From contig NZ_CP109460.1 of NCBI RefSeq assembly GCF_036227565.1, positions 1,550,001-1,614,000 of the forward strand: 64,000 nt of DNA, read 5' to 3'. The notes below the pieces were generated by a model, which worked only from the letters and a program-made list of their open reading frames with translations, had not been told where the DNA came from and did no database searches. Positions 35,461-44,308 of the stretch are shown here, piece by piece. The stretch is from Streptomyces sp. NBC_01454 (GTDB lineage Bacteria; Actinomycetota; Actinomycetes; Streptomycetales; Streptomycetaceae). Within the stretch, counting starts at the first letter, position 1; each line of letters opens with the position of its first letter. Position numbers and translations under genes: made by a program.

Positions 35461-36174
35461 ATGAGCTCCAGCACCACTGCCCGCACCGCCCGTCGCCGCA
35501 CCCTGCGCATGGCCGCCACGGCCCTGACTGCGGCTGCCGGCCTCATCCTGATCGCCTGCTCCGGCGCGGACGCCGCCGACGCGAAGTCCGCGGGCCACAC
35601 CGGCGCGAGCTCTGCCGCCGCCACGTCCACCGCCGCGGGCTGGTCCGGAATTCAGAGCTCTGAGGGCGCGGCGAGCCCCGATGCCACGATCGGCATCACG
35701 TCGGTCGCTGCGGGCAAGCAGTCGGACGGCGCGCGGTCCGCCAGGGCCAAGACGGGGTCCCCGGTCCGCACTCAGACCCTGGTGGACGGCAGCACGGCCA
35801 AGATCTACGACCTCGGCTCCCAGCGCTACCGCGCCGAGATCGTCAGCGACGGTTCGGTCGTGGCCACGATGGAGACGACGGGGCAGGACGCCGACGCCGG
35901 GCTCGATGCCAACGGCATGTACGTCGTGCTCACGAGGGGCGGCGAGGTCCACTCCTGGAGGGGCGGCGAGCACCAGGGGCCGGGCACTTTCACGCTCGCG
36001 GGCGGCTGGCAGGCCAAGGTCACGAAGGTCGGCGAGCTGCGGTACCGCGCGCAGATCACCGGCTTCGAGGGCGTGGCCGCCACGCTGGAGACGAAGGGGC
36101 ACGACGTGGGGGTCGACGCCAACGGCGTGTACATCGTGCTCAGCGCCGGCGGTGTGATCAGCGCCCACAAGTGA
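35461..36174 (+). CDS. Secreted lipoprotein-like protein with two tandem beta repeats
   Basis: 237 residues from ATG 35461. The signal has a twin-Arg-like n-region (TARRRTLRM), a hydrophobic core and lipobox LIAC. A Ser/Ala-rich linker leads to two homologous units: QTLVDGSTAKIYDLGSQRYR...DANGMYVVLTRGG and LAGGWQAKVTKVGELRYRAQ...DANGVYIVLSAGG. Each is about 60 residues and beta-rich. The family has no function known to me. It probably sits on the outer face of the membrane. A stem-loop follows directly after the stop. Confidence 0.75.
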   Translation: MSSSTTARTARRRTLRMAATALTAAAGLILIACSGADAADAKSAGHTGASSAAATSTAAGWSGIQSSEGAASPDATIGITSVAAGKQSDGARSARAKTGSPVRTQTLVDGSTAKIYDLGSQRYRAEIVSDGSVVATMETTGQDADAGLDANGMYVVLTRGGEVHSWRGGEHQGPGTFTLAGGWQAKVTKVGELRYRAQITGFEGVAATLETKGHDVGVDANGVYIVLSAGGVISAHK

Positions 36175-36175
36175 A

Positions 36176-36216
36176 GACCCGCCCGGCTGCGGCGGTGCAG
36201 CCACCTCCGGCGGGTC
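36176..36216. terminator. Hairpin after the lipoprotein gene
   Basis: Outer stem GACCCGCC (36176-36183) with GGCGGGTC (36209-36216) and an inner GGCTGC/GCAGCC pair, starting 2 bp past the stop codon. It fits a Streptomyces hairpin terminator. Confidence 0.5.
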
Positions 36217-36344
36217 AGCCCCACCGCCACGGAGACGGAAGCGTTCTGCGCACTCACGCACACCATGTGTCACCCACGGCCTGAACATGACGCACGTCAA
36301 TCTGTGCCGCCCGGGCGGCACTTGGGCTACGAGAGGTCTGCCGG

Positions 36345-37478
36345 ATGAAGATTCGTCGCGCCCTGACGGCCGCCGCAGCGGCTGCCGTGATAGCACCCGC
36401 CGCCGTACTGGCCGCGCCCGCCGCCGCGTTCGCAACGGAGCCGGTGTCCCAGGCCGGTCCCCGCACACCCGCCTCTCCCGATTCCCCCGATGCCGCACCA
36501 CCGGCGGACCGGTTAGCGGATTCCGCAACGAGCGGCGGCGGAACGGGTAACTGGGACGAGCCGCGGCGCCCGGGCGAAGCCACTGCCGGTGGCTCGGCAT
36601 CCCAGGACCGCGACGGGGCCGCCCGCCCCGCCCCGGGGAAGCCGCCGAAAGGCGCCGGGACCGCCGAAGGGACCACCAAGGGGATCACCGGCGCGGGTGG
36701 TGCCACCGGTGGACGCAAGGACGCCGGTGATTCCGATGGTGCGGGTCCGTCCTGCGCGTTCGAGTCCGACCAGTTGCACGTGGGCGTCCACGGGCTGCCG
36801 CGCCGGCTGACCGCGGGCGGCGCCTGGACCCCCTTCTCCATGACGCTCGCCAACACCACCGGCAAGCCCCTGGCGGAGGTCCAGCCCTTCCTGCTCGTGT
36901 CCTCCGCCGAAAATGTCGACCGGCCATACTGGGAGCTGGAGACCGAGTACCGCGACGCCAAGACGGGGCGGTGGAAGACCTTCCACGACGCGGAGCCCGA
37001 GGACCTGTTCGGCTTCTTCGCCGTCGGTCCGCGCAGCACCCTCACGCTCGAACTGCGCACCCGCGTGGTCAAGGGCGCCAAGCCCGGCGCCGGGTACGCG
37101 CTCGCCGCCGGCGACTACCGCAGCCGCGACGGCTCCTGTGGTTCGGCCAAGGAAGCCTGGTACGACTTCACCATCCTCCCCGTGGGCGCGAAGCCGACGC
37201 AGCCCCCGACCGCCAAGCCGGGTGAGCCGGGCAAGCCGGGCGGCGCGGCCGCGCCCGGCCAGAGCGCCGCGTCCGGCGGCGGTACGGGTGGTTCCGATTC
37301 CACCGGTGGCCTCAGCCCGCAGGGCGGCGGCCACCTCGCCGCGACCGGCTCCTCGTCCGCGCTCCCGGCGATCGCTCTCATCGGCGGAGCCGCGATGGTG
37401 GTCGGCGCGGGTGCGGTCATCGGCGTGCGCCGCCGGAAGGGCGTGGCCGGTCCGGACACCACGGACGTCACCGGGTAA
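36345..37478 (+). CDS. LAxTG-anchored (sortase E-type) surface protein
   Basis: 377 residues from ATG 36345. A cleavable signal (MKIRRALTAAAAAAVIAPAA ending AAAFA) is followed by a Pro/Gly/Ala-rich spacer. A folded domain spans about 130-285 (WTPFSMTLANTTGKPLAEVQ, LLVSSAENVDRPYWELETEY). After a Gly/Ser/Pro linker comes HLAATGSS, a hydrophobic helix ALPAIALIGGAAMVVGAGAV and RRRKG. That is the sorting signal for class E sortases, which recognise LAxTG. The protein is predicted to be covalently attached to peptidoglycan. A shorter paralogue of the folded domain, lacking the anchor, is encoded 70 bp downstream. Confidence 0.8.
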   Translation: MKIRRALTAAAAAAVIAPAAVLAAPAAAFATEPVSQAGPRTPASPDSPDAAPPADRLADSATSGGGTGNWDEPRRPGEATAGGSASQDRDGAARPAPGKPPKGAGTAEGTTKGITGAGGATGGRKDAGDSDGAGPSCAFESDQLHVGVHGLPRRLTAGGAWTPFSMTLANTTGKPLAEVQPFLLVSSAENVDRPYWELETEYRDAKTGRWKTFHDAEPEDLFGFFAVGPRSTLTLELRTRVVKGAKPGAGYALAAGDYRSRDGSCGSAKEAWYDFTILPVGAKPTQPPTAKPGEPGKPGGAAAPGQSAASGGGTGGSDSTGGLSPQGGGHLAATGSSSALPAIALIGGAAMVVGAGAVIGVRRRKGVAGPDTTDVTG

Positions 37479-37548
37479 GCCCAACCATTCCTCCAAGAAT
37501 CTGACAACCCAGGAATCCACAGCCTCAGAACTCAGGAAAGAGAACTTC

Positions 37549-38145
37549 ATGAAACTGCGCCGCGCCCTGTCGGTCTCGGCCGCGACGGCCGCCCTGCTCC
37601 CCTTGGCGGTGGCCGCCGCGCCCGCCGCCCAGGCGGCACCTGCCGCGGAAATCCCGAAGTGCTCCGACGTCAGCAACGGGCAATACCCCAACAACAGCTT
37701 CGTGGGCCGCACCTTCGGCATACCCAAGTCGATCGCTCTCGGCACTCACTGGACGACCTACACCGCCACGCTCACCAACGCCTCGGCGAAGGAGCTGAAG
37801 TCGTTCCAACTCAGCGCCACGTTAGGCAGCTACGTCTACAACGAGGGCGAGCGAGACCTGAGCCCGTACGGCGATCTGCAGTACTGGGACACCTCGCAGC
37901 GCGCCTGGAAGACGCTGCGCCAGGCCGATGGAAACGCCCGCGGCACCCTCCCCGGCCCGAAGACACTGAAGCCCCGCGAGTCCGTCCACGTGCAGCTGCG
38001 GTTCAGAGTCGGTAAAGACCTGCCCCTGGACCACCCGTACGACGCGTTCACCGGCCTCACCGGCACCTTCGTCGACCGCTACCACGACACGGACTGCACG
38101 GCCGACGGCGACGCCGTCGGCGGTTTCTCCCCCCGCAAGGGCTGA
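37549..38145 (+). CDS. Secreted paralogue of the LAxTG protein without a wall anchor
   Basis: 198 residues from ATG 37549. The signal peptide is MKLRRALSVSAATAALLPLA ending AAQAAPA. The mature domain (GTHWTTYTATLTNASAKELK, SFQLSATLGSYVYNEGERDL, LQYWDTSQRAWKTLRQADG) aligns by eye with the folded part of the upstream protein (WTPFSMTLANTTGKPLAEVQ). It ends right after that domain, without an LAxTG motif or membrane helix, so it should be released. Two Cys (KCSD, TDCTAD) may form a disulfide. The gene pair probably arose by duplication; function unknown. Confidence 0.75.
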   Translation: MKLRRALSVSAATAALLPLAVAAAPAAQAAPAAEIPKCSDVSNGQYPNNSFVGRTFGIPKSIALGTHWTTYTATLTNASAKELKSFQLSATLGSYVYNEGERDLSPYGDLQYWDTSQRAWKTLRQADGNARGTLPGPKTLKPRESVHVQLRFRVGKDLPLDHPYDAFTGLTGTFVDRYHDTDCTADGDAVGGFSPRKG

Positions 38146-38152
38146 AACCTGC

Positions 38153-38191
38153 GGGGGCTGCCGCCGTCGCGACCCGACGGCGGCAGCCCCC
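38153..38191. terminator. Perfect 17-bp hairpin, bidirectional terminator
   Basis: GGGGGCTGCCGCCGTCG (38153-38169), loop CGACC, CGACGGCGGCAGCCCCC (38175-38191). It lies between the convergent ends of the secreted protein gene (38145) and the MpaB/EF-hand gene (38214), so it can stop both. Confidence 0.85.
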
Positions 38192-38213
38192 GGCTCCTCG
38201 CCCGCACCGGCCG

Positions 38214-39659
38214 CTATGGGCGTCCGAGGAGTTGGCTGCCGGCCGTGTTGTCGGTGCGGGCGGTGAAGTAGTCGGTGAAGGCCTGGACGAATTCGTCTTC
38301 GGTGATGCGGCCGTCTCCATCGTGGTCGAGCTGGCGGAAGCCGTGGCTGAGTTCGGCGGGGTGGACCCGGGAGCCGCCGAAGATCGTGCGGTACTCATCG
38401 GCACACAGGTGTCCGCTGCCGTCGGAGTCCGCAGCGTGGAAGATCGCCCGCACCGCGAGAAGCAACCCCTGCTCGAGATAGCCCGGCCCGGCGTCGATCC
38501 CGGTGAGCATGGCGGTGACGAACTCCTCGCAGGTCACCTGTCCGTCGTCGTCAGCGTCCATGCCGGTCCGCAGGTGCTGCCACCAGGCCTCGAAGGCGGC
38601 ATAGACGCGGGCTTCGCGCTCAGGGGTGAGTTCGAGCGGCCAGCACACGTTGTGCGCCATGGCCTGTAGATCGGCCGAGCTGATGCGGCCGTCGCCGGTC
38701 TGGTCGAGGACCTGGCCGAAGAAGGTCCGCAGACGCGCCGGGCGGGAATCGGCACCCTTGCGGCGGCGTGGTGCGGGCAGCCGGACGGGGCTTGCCTCCG
38801 GCGGGGAAGGACGGTCGGTGGAGGCGGTGGAAGGCTGCGAAGTCGAGGAGTTGCCCGCCGGTGGGGTGCGGTAGCGGCGGTGCTCGGGCAGCGCATTCAT
38901 CAGCACGCGCAGGCCACGGTGCAGGATGAAGGACAGCAGGGCCGCGCGACGGGTGCGGGGCAAGTGGAAGCGCTCGCGGAAGGCTTCCGGCAGGTCCGCG
39001 ACGGTCAGCGCACCGATCACGTGGGCGGCCACCGTGCGCACGAGCGGCCAGGCCGGCTTCAGGCGACCGAGGCGGCGGGGTGCGGGTGCTTCACGGAGCA
39101 TGTCGAAGAGCAGGTAGCGCACGGGTTCGCTGTATTCGAGGCGCTCGCGGATCGTGCGGTCCATGTACGCGGGCACGTCCGCGGCCGTGGGCGGGAACAG
39201 GTCGTCACAGAGGCCGAACTCGGCACACACCGCACGGAATTCTCCGTACATCTGCTCCAGTTCAGGCGGCGTCAGCGGACGTCCGGACAGTTCCCGCATC
39301 GCCGTCATGCACTCGTACAGGGTGACCAGTACCCACACCCGCACCGCCGGGTCCGACGCCGTGAACTGCCTGCCCTGCTCGTCGGTCCCGGTCAGACGGC
39401 GGTGCGTGCGCTCCAGACGGGCAACCTCACGGCGTAGCCCTTCACGGTCGGAGAAGAACAGCCGCTTCCCGCTGTCCATGGTGTGCTCGACACGCCGCCA
39501 CGGGTGCGCGCGGTAGGTGGAGAAGGCGGCCATACCGGCGGCGACCGCCGGATCCGCGGTCTGCAGCACCAGCAGCCGCCACGCCACCAACCCGATCCGC
39601 CACTCCCCCAAGGTGCGGCGCAGCAGCGAATCAGGACCAGGAAGATCAGCGGTAGCCAA
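38214..39659 (-). CDS. MpaB-type oxygenase domain fused to four EF-hands
   Basis: 481 residues from TTG 39659, supported by a GAGGAGA ribosome site 8 bp upstream. Residues about 10-260 resemble the ER-bound oxygenase MpaB/latex-clearing-protein family (DUF2236): RRVEHTMDSGKRLFF, VRVWVLVTLYECMTAMREL. These are haem-binding oxygenases. After a Ser/Pro linker come four EF-hands: DQTGDGRISSADL (about 320), DADDDGQVTCEEF (369), DSDGSGHLCADEY (412) and DHDGDGRITEDEF (446), in calerythrin-like spacing. The fusion suggests calcium control of, or assembly around, an oxygenase. No signal peptide is seen. The substrate is unknown. Confidence 0.75.
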   Translation of the reverse strand: MATADLPGPDSLLRRTLGEWRIGLVAWRLLVLQTADPAVAAGMAAFSTYRAHPWRRVEHTMDSGKRLFFSDREGLRREVARLERTHRRLTGTDEQGRQFTASDPAVRVWVLVTLYECMTAMRELSGRPLTPPELEQMYGEFRAVCAEFGLCDDLFPPTAADVPAYMDRTIRERLEYSEPVRYLLFDMLREAPAPRRLGRLKPAWPLVRTVAAHVIGALTVADLPEAFRERFHLPRTRRAALLSFILHRGLRVLMNALPEHRRYRTPPAGNSSTSQPSTASTDRPSPPEASPVRLPAPRRRKGADSRPARLRTFFGQVLDQTGDGRISSADLQAMAHNVCWPLELTPEREARVYAAFEAWWQHLRTGMDADDDGQVTCEEFVTAMLTGIDAGPGYLEQGLLLAVRAIFHAADSDGSGHLCADEYRTIFGGSRVHPAELSHGFRQLDHDGDGRITEDEFVQAFTDYFTARTDNTAGSQLLGRP

Positions 39660-39939
39660 GGGGACGTCTCCTCAAGCACGTGTACAGGAAAATGAGCAGG
39701 GGACACCCGAAGAGCGATCATCCGGCTATCCTCCCGGCCCAACGGTCCTACCGGAATCCGGGAGCGGCCGGATCCCCGGATTCACCCATCCGAGACACGC
39801 CGCAGGGCCGCGGAAACGGGCGATTCAGAGGTCCCGCGGATCCACGGCATCGAGACCGCCCCCGTCATCCGCACCGTCAAGCGCCACCCACCATGCACCG
39901 CCTCGGCTCACGGTGGGAGCAGCCTCCTGGAGCACCCGC

Positions 39940-40540
39940 CCCCCACCCCGTCGACCTCTTGAACGCCGCCGCCCGCCTGTTCGGCGGCTCCATCGCCACG
40001 ACGCCGCTGGGCGGCCAGTGCAGGGGAGTTCACCGCACTGACCGAGCGCTCGCCTGTGTCCACCGTCCGCTTCGACTTCGCGCTCGACATGGCCAGGCCC
40101 AAGGGCCGGGCCGTACTGCTGCTGATCCCGCCCTCCTGGAGCAACTGGACTCGGGAGAGCCCCTGTTCCAGCGTGCCGAACTCCAGCGCAGCCCACTGCG
40201 CCGCCTCGTCACCGCGCTGCTCCTGGCCCAGCCGCACTCGCACACCGGCGAGTTGCGAGACGGCCCGCAAACTGGCCACCCGCGCTCCTTGCGCGCGACT
40301 CTCGCTCATCGAGGCCCACCTCGCCGAGCGCATCACCCTCGGCGACATCGCCAAAGCCGCCGGCTGCGCCCCGCGGACCATCAGCTCCGCATTCCGCGAC
40401 CGGCTCGGCCTGTCACCCATGTCCTACGTACGCAGCCTGCGGCTGGACCGGATCCGTCGGGACATCCTCACCACCACCTGCCCGCGTGTTCGGACGGCCT
40501 CGCCATCACGGACCGGTACCCCACCGGTGTGGGATCTTCC
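39940..40540 (+). pseudogene. AraC-family regulator, decayed
   Basis: Pieces in different frames: PVDLLNAAARLFGGSIATT (about 39946-40002, end of an AraC ligand-binding region) and LIEAHLAERITLGDIAKAAG, CAPRTISSAFRDRLGLSPMS, YVRSLRLDRIRRDIL (about 40300-40470), the AraC HTH pair. Between them the frame is scrambled. No full-length product is possible. It is convergent with the gene that ends at 40554. Confidence 0.55.
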
Positions 40541-40553
40541 GCCCCGGAAGGGG

Positions 40554-41129
40554 TCAGAACTTCACGGTCGAAACCGTGTAGACGACCGGGTGCCCGGGCT
40601 CGTCATAACTGACCATGATCCGCTGCGAGGGGCGTGGTGCCCGGTCCGCGGTGGTGATGCCCGCCCACGGCAGGTCGTCGTCGAATGCCCAGCCGACCTT
40701 CGACGCCTGTCCCGGCGGGATGGTGTGCTGCTCCTTCTTGAGCGCGGCGGTGCTGGTGCCGATGGCGTTGAGGTAGTGCTCCAGCCCCCACTCGTTGGTC
40801 CGGAACTGGACGAACAGCGAGCTGGTCTGCCAGGAGTTGGTCTCGTAGTAGTAGACCGGGGTGGAGCCGATCGGGACCGGGACGTTGTAGATCCGCTGCT
40901 GGACCTTGGAGGGGAAGGCGTTGGTCAGGCCGGTGGCGGCGGCCTCCGACTCCTTGCCCTCGCCGCTGTTGCGGCTCTGCTCGGCGGAGATGACGATGTA
41001 GCCGGCCGGGATCGCGATCAGCAGAAAGACGATCAGTGCCATCAGCACGGGGCGCCGGCGCTTGACGCGGGGCGGCTGCTGGGCGGGGGGCGGGTCGTCG
41101 TGCAGGGGGTGCAGGTCGGTGTCGGTCAT
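40554..41129 (-). CDS. Membrane-anchored protein of unknown function linked to the ROK kinase gene
   Basis: 191 residues from ATG 41129, which overlaps the ROK gene stop (ATGA). A Pro-rich cytoplasmic N-terminus (DDPPPAQQPPRVKRRR) precedes one membrane helix (LMALIVFLLIAIPAGYIVI). The outside domain is beta-rich (IYNVPVPIGSTPVYYYETNS, RIMVSYDEPGHPVVYTVSTV). The family is not recognised. A broken copy of its C-terminus lies at about 34230-34305. Coupled translation with the kinase suggests co-regulation. Confidence 0.65.
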   Translation of the reverse strand: MTDTDLHPLHDDPPPAQQPPRVKRRRPVLMALIVFLLIAIPAGYIVISAEQSRNSGEGKESEAAATGLTNAFPSKVQQRIYNVPVPIGSTPVYYYETNSWQTSSLFVQFRTNEWGLEHYLNAIGTSTAALKKEQHTIPPGQASKVGWAFDDDLPWAGITTADRAPRPSQRIMVSYDEPGHPVVYTVSTVKF

Positions 41130-42247
41130 CGGCGGCCGGTCCGTTCGTAGCGCTCGTACCGCTCGACACGGCGGCGGTTGGCGCGCCGGAAGCGGCGGGC
41201 CACCAGCCGGGCCAGGTCGGCGGCGCCGACCATGCCGGCCTCGGGTCCCAACTGGGCCTTGGCGATGGTGGCTTCGGGTCGGTAGCCACGGCCGGTGAGT
41301 TGGCGCCGGAAGGCGTCCCTGGCCGGGCCGATCAGCAGGTCGTCGGCGGCGCTGACGCCCCCGCCGATGACGAAGCAGGAGGGGTCGAGGGCGGCGGCGA
41401 GGTTGGCGATGCCGACGCCGAGCCACTGGCCGATCTCCTGGAGGAGCTCGACGCACATCGCGTCGCCCTCCCGGGCCAGCTCGGTGATCAGCGGCCCGGT
41501 GATGTCGCCGACCTGCCCGCCGACCCGCTCGATGATGTTGTACGCGACCGGGGAGTCGGCGGCGGCCAGCTCGCGGGCCTCGCGCACCAGGGCGTTGCCG
41601 GAGCTGTACTGCTCCCAGCAGCCGCGGTTGCCGCACGGGCAGCGGTGGCCGCCGGGGACGACCTGCATATGGCCGAATTCACCGGCCACGCCGTACTTGC
41701 CGCGCTTGACCGCGCCGTCCTCCAGGATCGCGCCGCCGATGCCCGTCCCGAGCGTGATCATGACGAGGTGGTCCTCGCCGCGTCCGGCGCCGAAGCGCCA
41801 CTCCGCCCAGGCGGCGGTGTTGGCGTCGTTGTCGACCATGACCGGCACCGCGAGGCGGCCGGCGAGCCGGTCCCGCAGCGGTTCGTTGCGCCAGTTCAGA
41901 TGCGGGGCGAAGAGGACCTTGCTGCGGTCCGCGTCGACCCAGCCGGCGGCGCCGATGCCGACCGCGTGGACGTCGTGCCGGTCGGAGAGGTCCAGCACCA
42001 GCTCGGTGATGGTGTCCTCGACGACCTTGGGGCTCTTGGACTTGTCGGGCGTCTCGGTGCGCACCCGTTCCAGGATGGTGCCGTCGGCGTCGACCACGCC
42101 CGCCATGACCTTGGTGCCGCCGATGTCGATGCCGACGGTGGGCACCCGGGGGGCGGTCAGATGCGAGCGCCGCTCGCGGGTGCCGACCGTGCGCAGCACG
42201 GTGGCGCGGGCGGATCCGCGGTGTACCCGGTCGCGGTACATGCTCAT
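41126..42247 (-). CDS. ROK family sugar kinase (glucokinase-like)
   Basis: 373 residues from ATG 42247. ATP-binding VGIDIGGTKVMAGVVDADG (DxGGTK) begins near residue 38. The active-site Asp lies in VMVDNDANTAAWAEW. The ROK zinc motif is CPCGNRGCWEQYSSG (CxCGxxGCxE), and the C-terminal phosphate loop region is FVIGGGVSAADDLL. It lacks the N-terminal winged helix of ROK repressors, so it is a kinase rather than a regulator. It follows the ABC ATPase gene by 199 bp with a hairpin in between, and probably phosphorylates the imported sugar. ATGA overlap with the downstream gene. Confidence 0.85.
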   Translation of the reverse strand: MSMYRDRVHRGSARATVLRTVGTRERRSHLTAPRVPTVGIDIGGTKVMAGVVDADGTILERVRTETPDKSKSPKVVEDTITELVLDLSDRHDVHAVGIGAAGWVDADRSKVLFAPHLNWRNEPLRDRLAGRLAVPVMVDNDANTAAWAEWRFGAGRGEDHLVMITLGTGIGGAILEDGAVKRGKYGVAGEFGHMQVVPGGHRCPCGNRGCWEQYSSGNALVREARELAAADSPVAYNIIERVGGQVGDITGPLITELAREGDAMCVELLQEIGQWLGVGIANLAAALDPSCFVIGGGVSAADDLLIGPARDAFRRQLTGRGYRPEATIAKAQLGPEAGMVGAADLARLVARRFRRANRRRVERYERYERTGRR

Positions 42248-42395
42248 CGACCCACCTCTTCGCCGTCGCGGCGGCTGTGTGCGCGCAAGAGTCGTCTCGT
42301 CCCTGCGGGTCTCGGGAGGCCGGGGCCTCGATGTGCTGGTTCGCTGCGATTGTGCATCACCGGCGGCGTCCGGCGCATCGCGACGGACAGTGATG

Positions 42396-42427
42396 CGCCC
42401 CGCACAGCTCGGAGGCCGTGCGGGGCG
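42396..42427. terminator. Hairpin between the ABC ATPase and ROK genes
   Basis: CGCCCCGCAC (42396-42405... stem base at 42396) pairs with GTGCGGGGCG (42418-42427). It lies 20 bp past the ATPase stop and could end or attenuate the transporter transcript before the kinase. Confidence 0.5.
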
Positions 42428-42446
42428 TGGCATCTCCCACGGGTGC

Positions 42447-43256
42447 TCAGTCGGGCCGGTGGCCTCCTGGGAATTCCGGCGTCGCGGTGCGGGCCAGCTC
42501 GTGGCTGAGCTGTTCCAGCTCGCTGCCGCCCGCCATCTGGCGGGTCAGCTCCTCCAGGGTGATCTCCGATTTGGCGTGGCTGCCGGCCATCGTGCCGCGC
42601 TTGAGGAGCACGAAACGGTCGCCGACGAGGTAGGCGTGGTGCGGGTTGTGGGTGATCAACACCACGCCGAGCCCGGCGTCCCGCGCGGCCGCGACGTACT
42701 TGAGGACGACGCCGGACTGCTTGACGCCGAGCGCCGCCGTCGGCTCGTCCAGCACGAGGACCTTCGCGCCGAAGTACACGGCCCGGGCGATGGCGACGCA
42801 CTGCCGCTCGCCACCGGAGAGGGTGCCGATGGGCTGGTCGACGTCGCGCAGGTCGATGCCCATCCGCAGCAGTTCGCTGCGGGTGGTCTCGCGCATCGTG
42901 CGGACGTCGAGCCGCTTGAAGGGGCCCACGCCGGTGGTCGGCTCGGAGCCGAGGAAGAAGTTCCGCCACACCGGCATGAGGGGAACCACGGCGAGGTCCT
43001 GGTAGACGGTGGCGATACCGCGGTCCAGGGCCTCGCGCGGGGAGGACAGGGTGGTCTCCTCGCCGTCGATGGTGAAGGAGCCCGCGTCGTGCCGGTGCAG
43101 CCCTGCGATGATCTTGATGAGGGTGGACTTGCCGGCGCCGTTGTCGCCGAGCACACAGGAGATCTCCCCCGCGTGCACCTCCAGGGACACCCCCTCCAGA
43201 GCCCGGACGTTGCCGTAGTACTTGCTGACGTCGGCCAGCTCGACCAGCGCTGTCAT
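42447..43256 (-). CDS. Sugar ABC transporter ATP-binding protein (single-domain, FrcA-like)
   Basis: 269 residues from ATG 43256. Walker A is [19 protein letters not shown] (about 35-55), signature [18 protein letters not shown] (about 145), Walker [13 protein letters not shown] and switch His LITHNPHH. Most CUT2 importers use a double ATPase of about 500 residues; this one is single, like rhizobial fructose FrcA. It overlaps the permease gene by ATGA, showing one operon with the permease and binding protein. Confidence 0.9.
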   Translation of the reverse strand: MTALVELADVSKYYGNVRALEGVSLEVHAGEISCVLGDNGAGKSTLIKIIAGLHRHDAGSFTIDGEETTLSSPREALDRGIATVYQDLAVVPLMPVWRNFFLGSEPTTGVGPFKRLDVRTMRETTRSELLRMGIDLRDVDQPIGTLSGGERQCVAIARAVYFGAKVLVLDEPTAALGVKQSGVVLKYVAAARDAGLGVVLITHNPHHAYLVGDRFVLLKRGTMAGSHAKSEITLEELTRQMAGGSELEQLSHELARTATPEFPGGHRPD

Positions 43257-44308
43257 GCCTTTTCCTCCGCCCGCTTGCGGACCCATGCGTTCAGGAGTGT
43301 GGCGAGCAGCAGCATCGCGCCGAGGAAGAACTTGTACCAGTCCGGGTTCCACTGCGCGTAGACGATGCCCTTGCTCGCCATGCCGAAGATGAAGGCGCCG
43401 ACGGCCGCGCCGATCGCCGAACCGAAGCCGCCGGTCATCAGACAGCCGCCGACCGCCGCCGCGATGATGTAGAGGAATTCGTTGCCCACGCCGTCGCCGG
43501 ACTGGATCGCGTCGTACGAGAACAGCAGGTGCTGGCCGGAGACCCAGGCGGCGAACGCGACGCCCATGTACAGGCCGATCTTGGTCTTGGTGACCGGGAC
43601 GCCCACCGCCCGCGCGGCATCGGCGTTGCCGCCCACCGCGAAGATCCAGTTGCCGACGCGGGTGCGCAGCAGGATCCAGGTGGCGACGGCGACCAGCGCG
43701 AGCCACCACAGGATGGTGATCTGGATGTCGACGCTGCCCAGCGTCAGATGCGAGGCGAAGACCGTGCGGGCCGAGTCGAAGCCCTCCATGTCGGCGATGG
43801 ACTTCGTCGAGACGGTGCCGTCGATCAGCTTGGTGAAGCCGAGGTTGAGGCCGGTCAGCATGAAGAAGGTGCCGAGCGTGATGATGAAGCTGGGCAGCTT
43901 CGTCCGGGTCAGCAGCAGGCCGTTGAACGCCCCGATGGCGAGGGTGACCAGCAGCGACACCCCGACGCCCACCCAGGTGTTGGCGGTCATCTGGTAGCTG
44001 AACATCGAGGAGATCAGCGCCGAGCTGACGACCATGACACCGGCCGACAGATCGAACTCCCCGCCGATCATCAGCAGCGCCACCGGCACGGCCATGATGC
44101 CGATCGTCGAGGACGCGTAGAGCACCGTGGAGAGGCTGGAGGCCTGCAGGAACGGTTCGGCGACGATCGAGAAGAAGACGAAGACGGCGGCGGCACCGAC
44201 GACCGAGCCCAGTTCGGGGCGGCCCATCAGCCGGCGTGCCAGGGAGCGGTGCAGCAGCCGTTCGTCGCCCTTGGCGGGCTGCGCCGGGGAGGTCTCGGTC
44301 CGGCTCAT
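43253..44308 (-). CDS. Sugar ABC transporter permease (CUT2 type)
   Basis: 351 residues from ATG 44308. About 8-10 membrane helices are visible ([74 protein letters not shown]). The EAA-like loop region [20 protein letters not shown] and the GGEFDLSAG segment are typical of RbsC/FrcC-like permeases. It has no partner permease, so it would work as a homodimer. ATGA overlaps on both sides. Confidence 0.9.
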   Translation of the reverse strand: MSRTETSPAQPAKGDERLLHRSLARRLMGRPELGSVVGAAAVFVFFSIVAEPFLQASSLSTVLYASSTIGIMAVPVALLMIGGEFDLSAGVMVVSSALISSMFSYQMTANTWVGVGVSLLVTLAIGAFNGLLLTRTKLPSFIITLGTFFMLTGLNLGFTKLIDGTVSTKSIADMEGFDSARTVFASHLTLGSVDIQITILWWLALVAVATWILLRTRVGNWIFAVGGNADAARAVGVPVTKTKIGLYMGVAFAAWVSGQHLLFSYDAIQSGDGVGNEFLYIIAAAVGGCLMTGGFGSAIGAAVGAFIFGMASKGIVYAQWNPDWYKFFLGAMLLLATLLNAWVRKRAEEKA

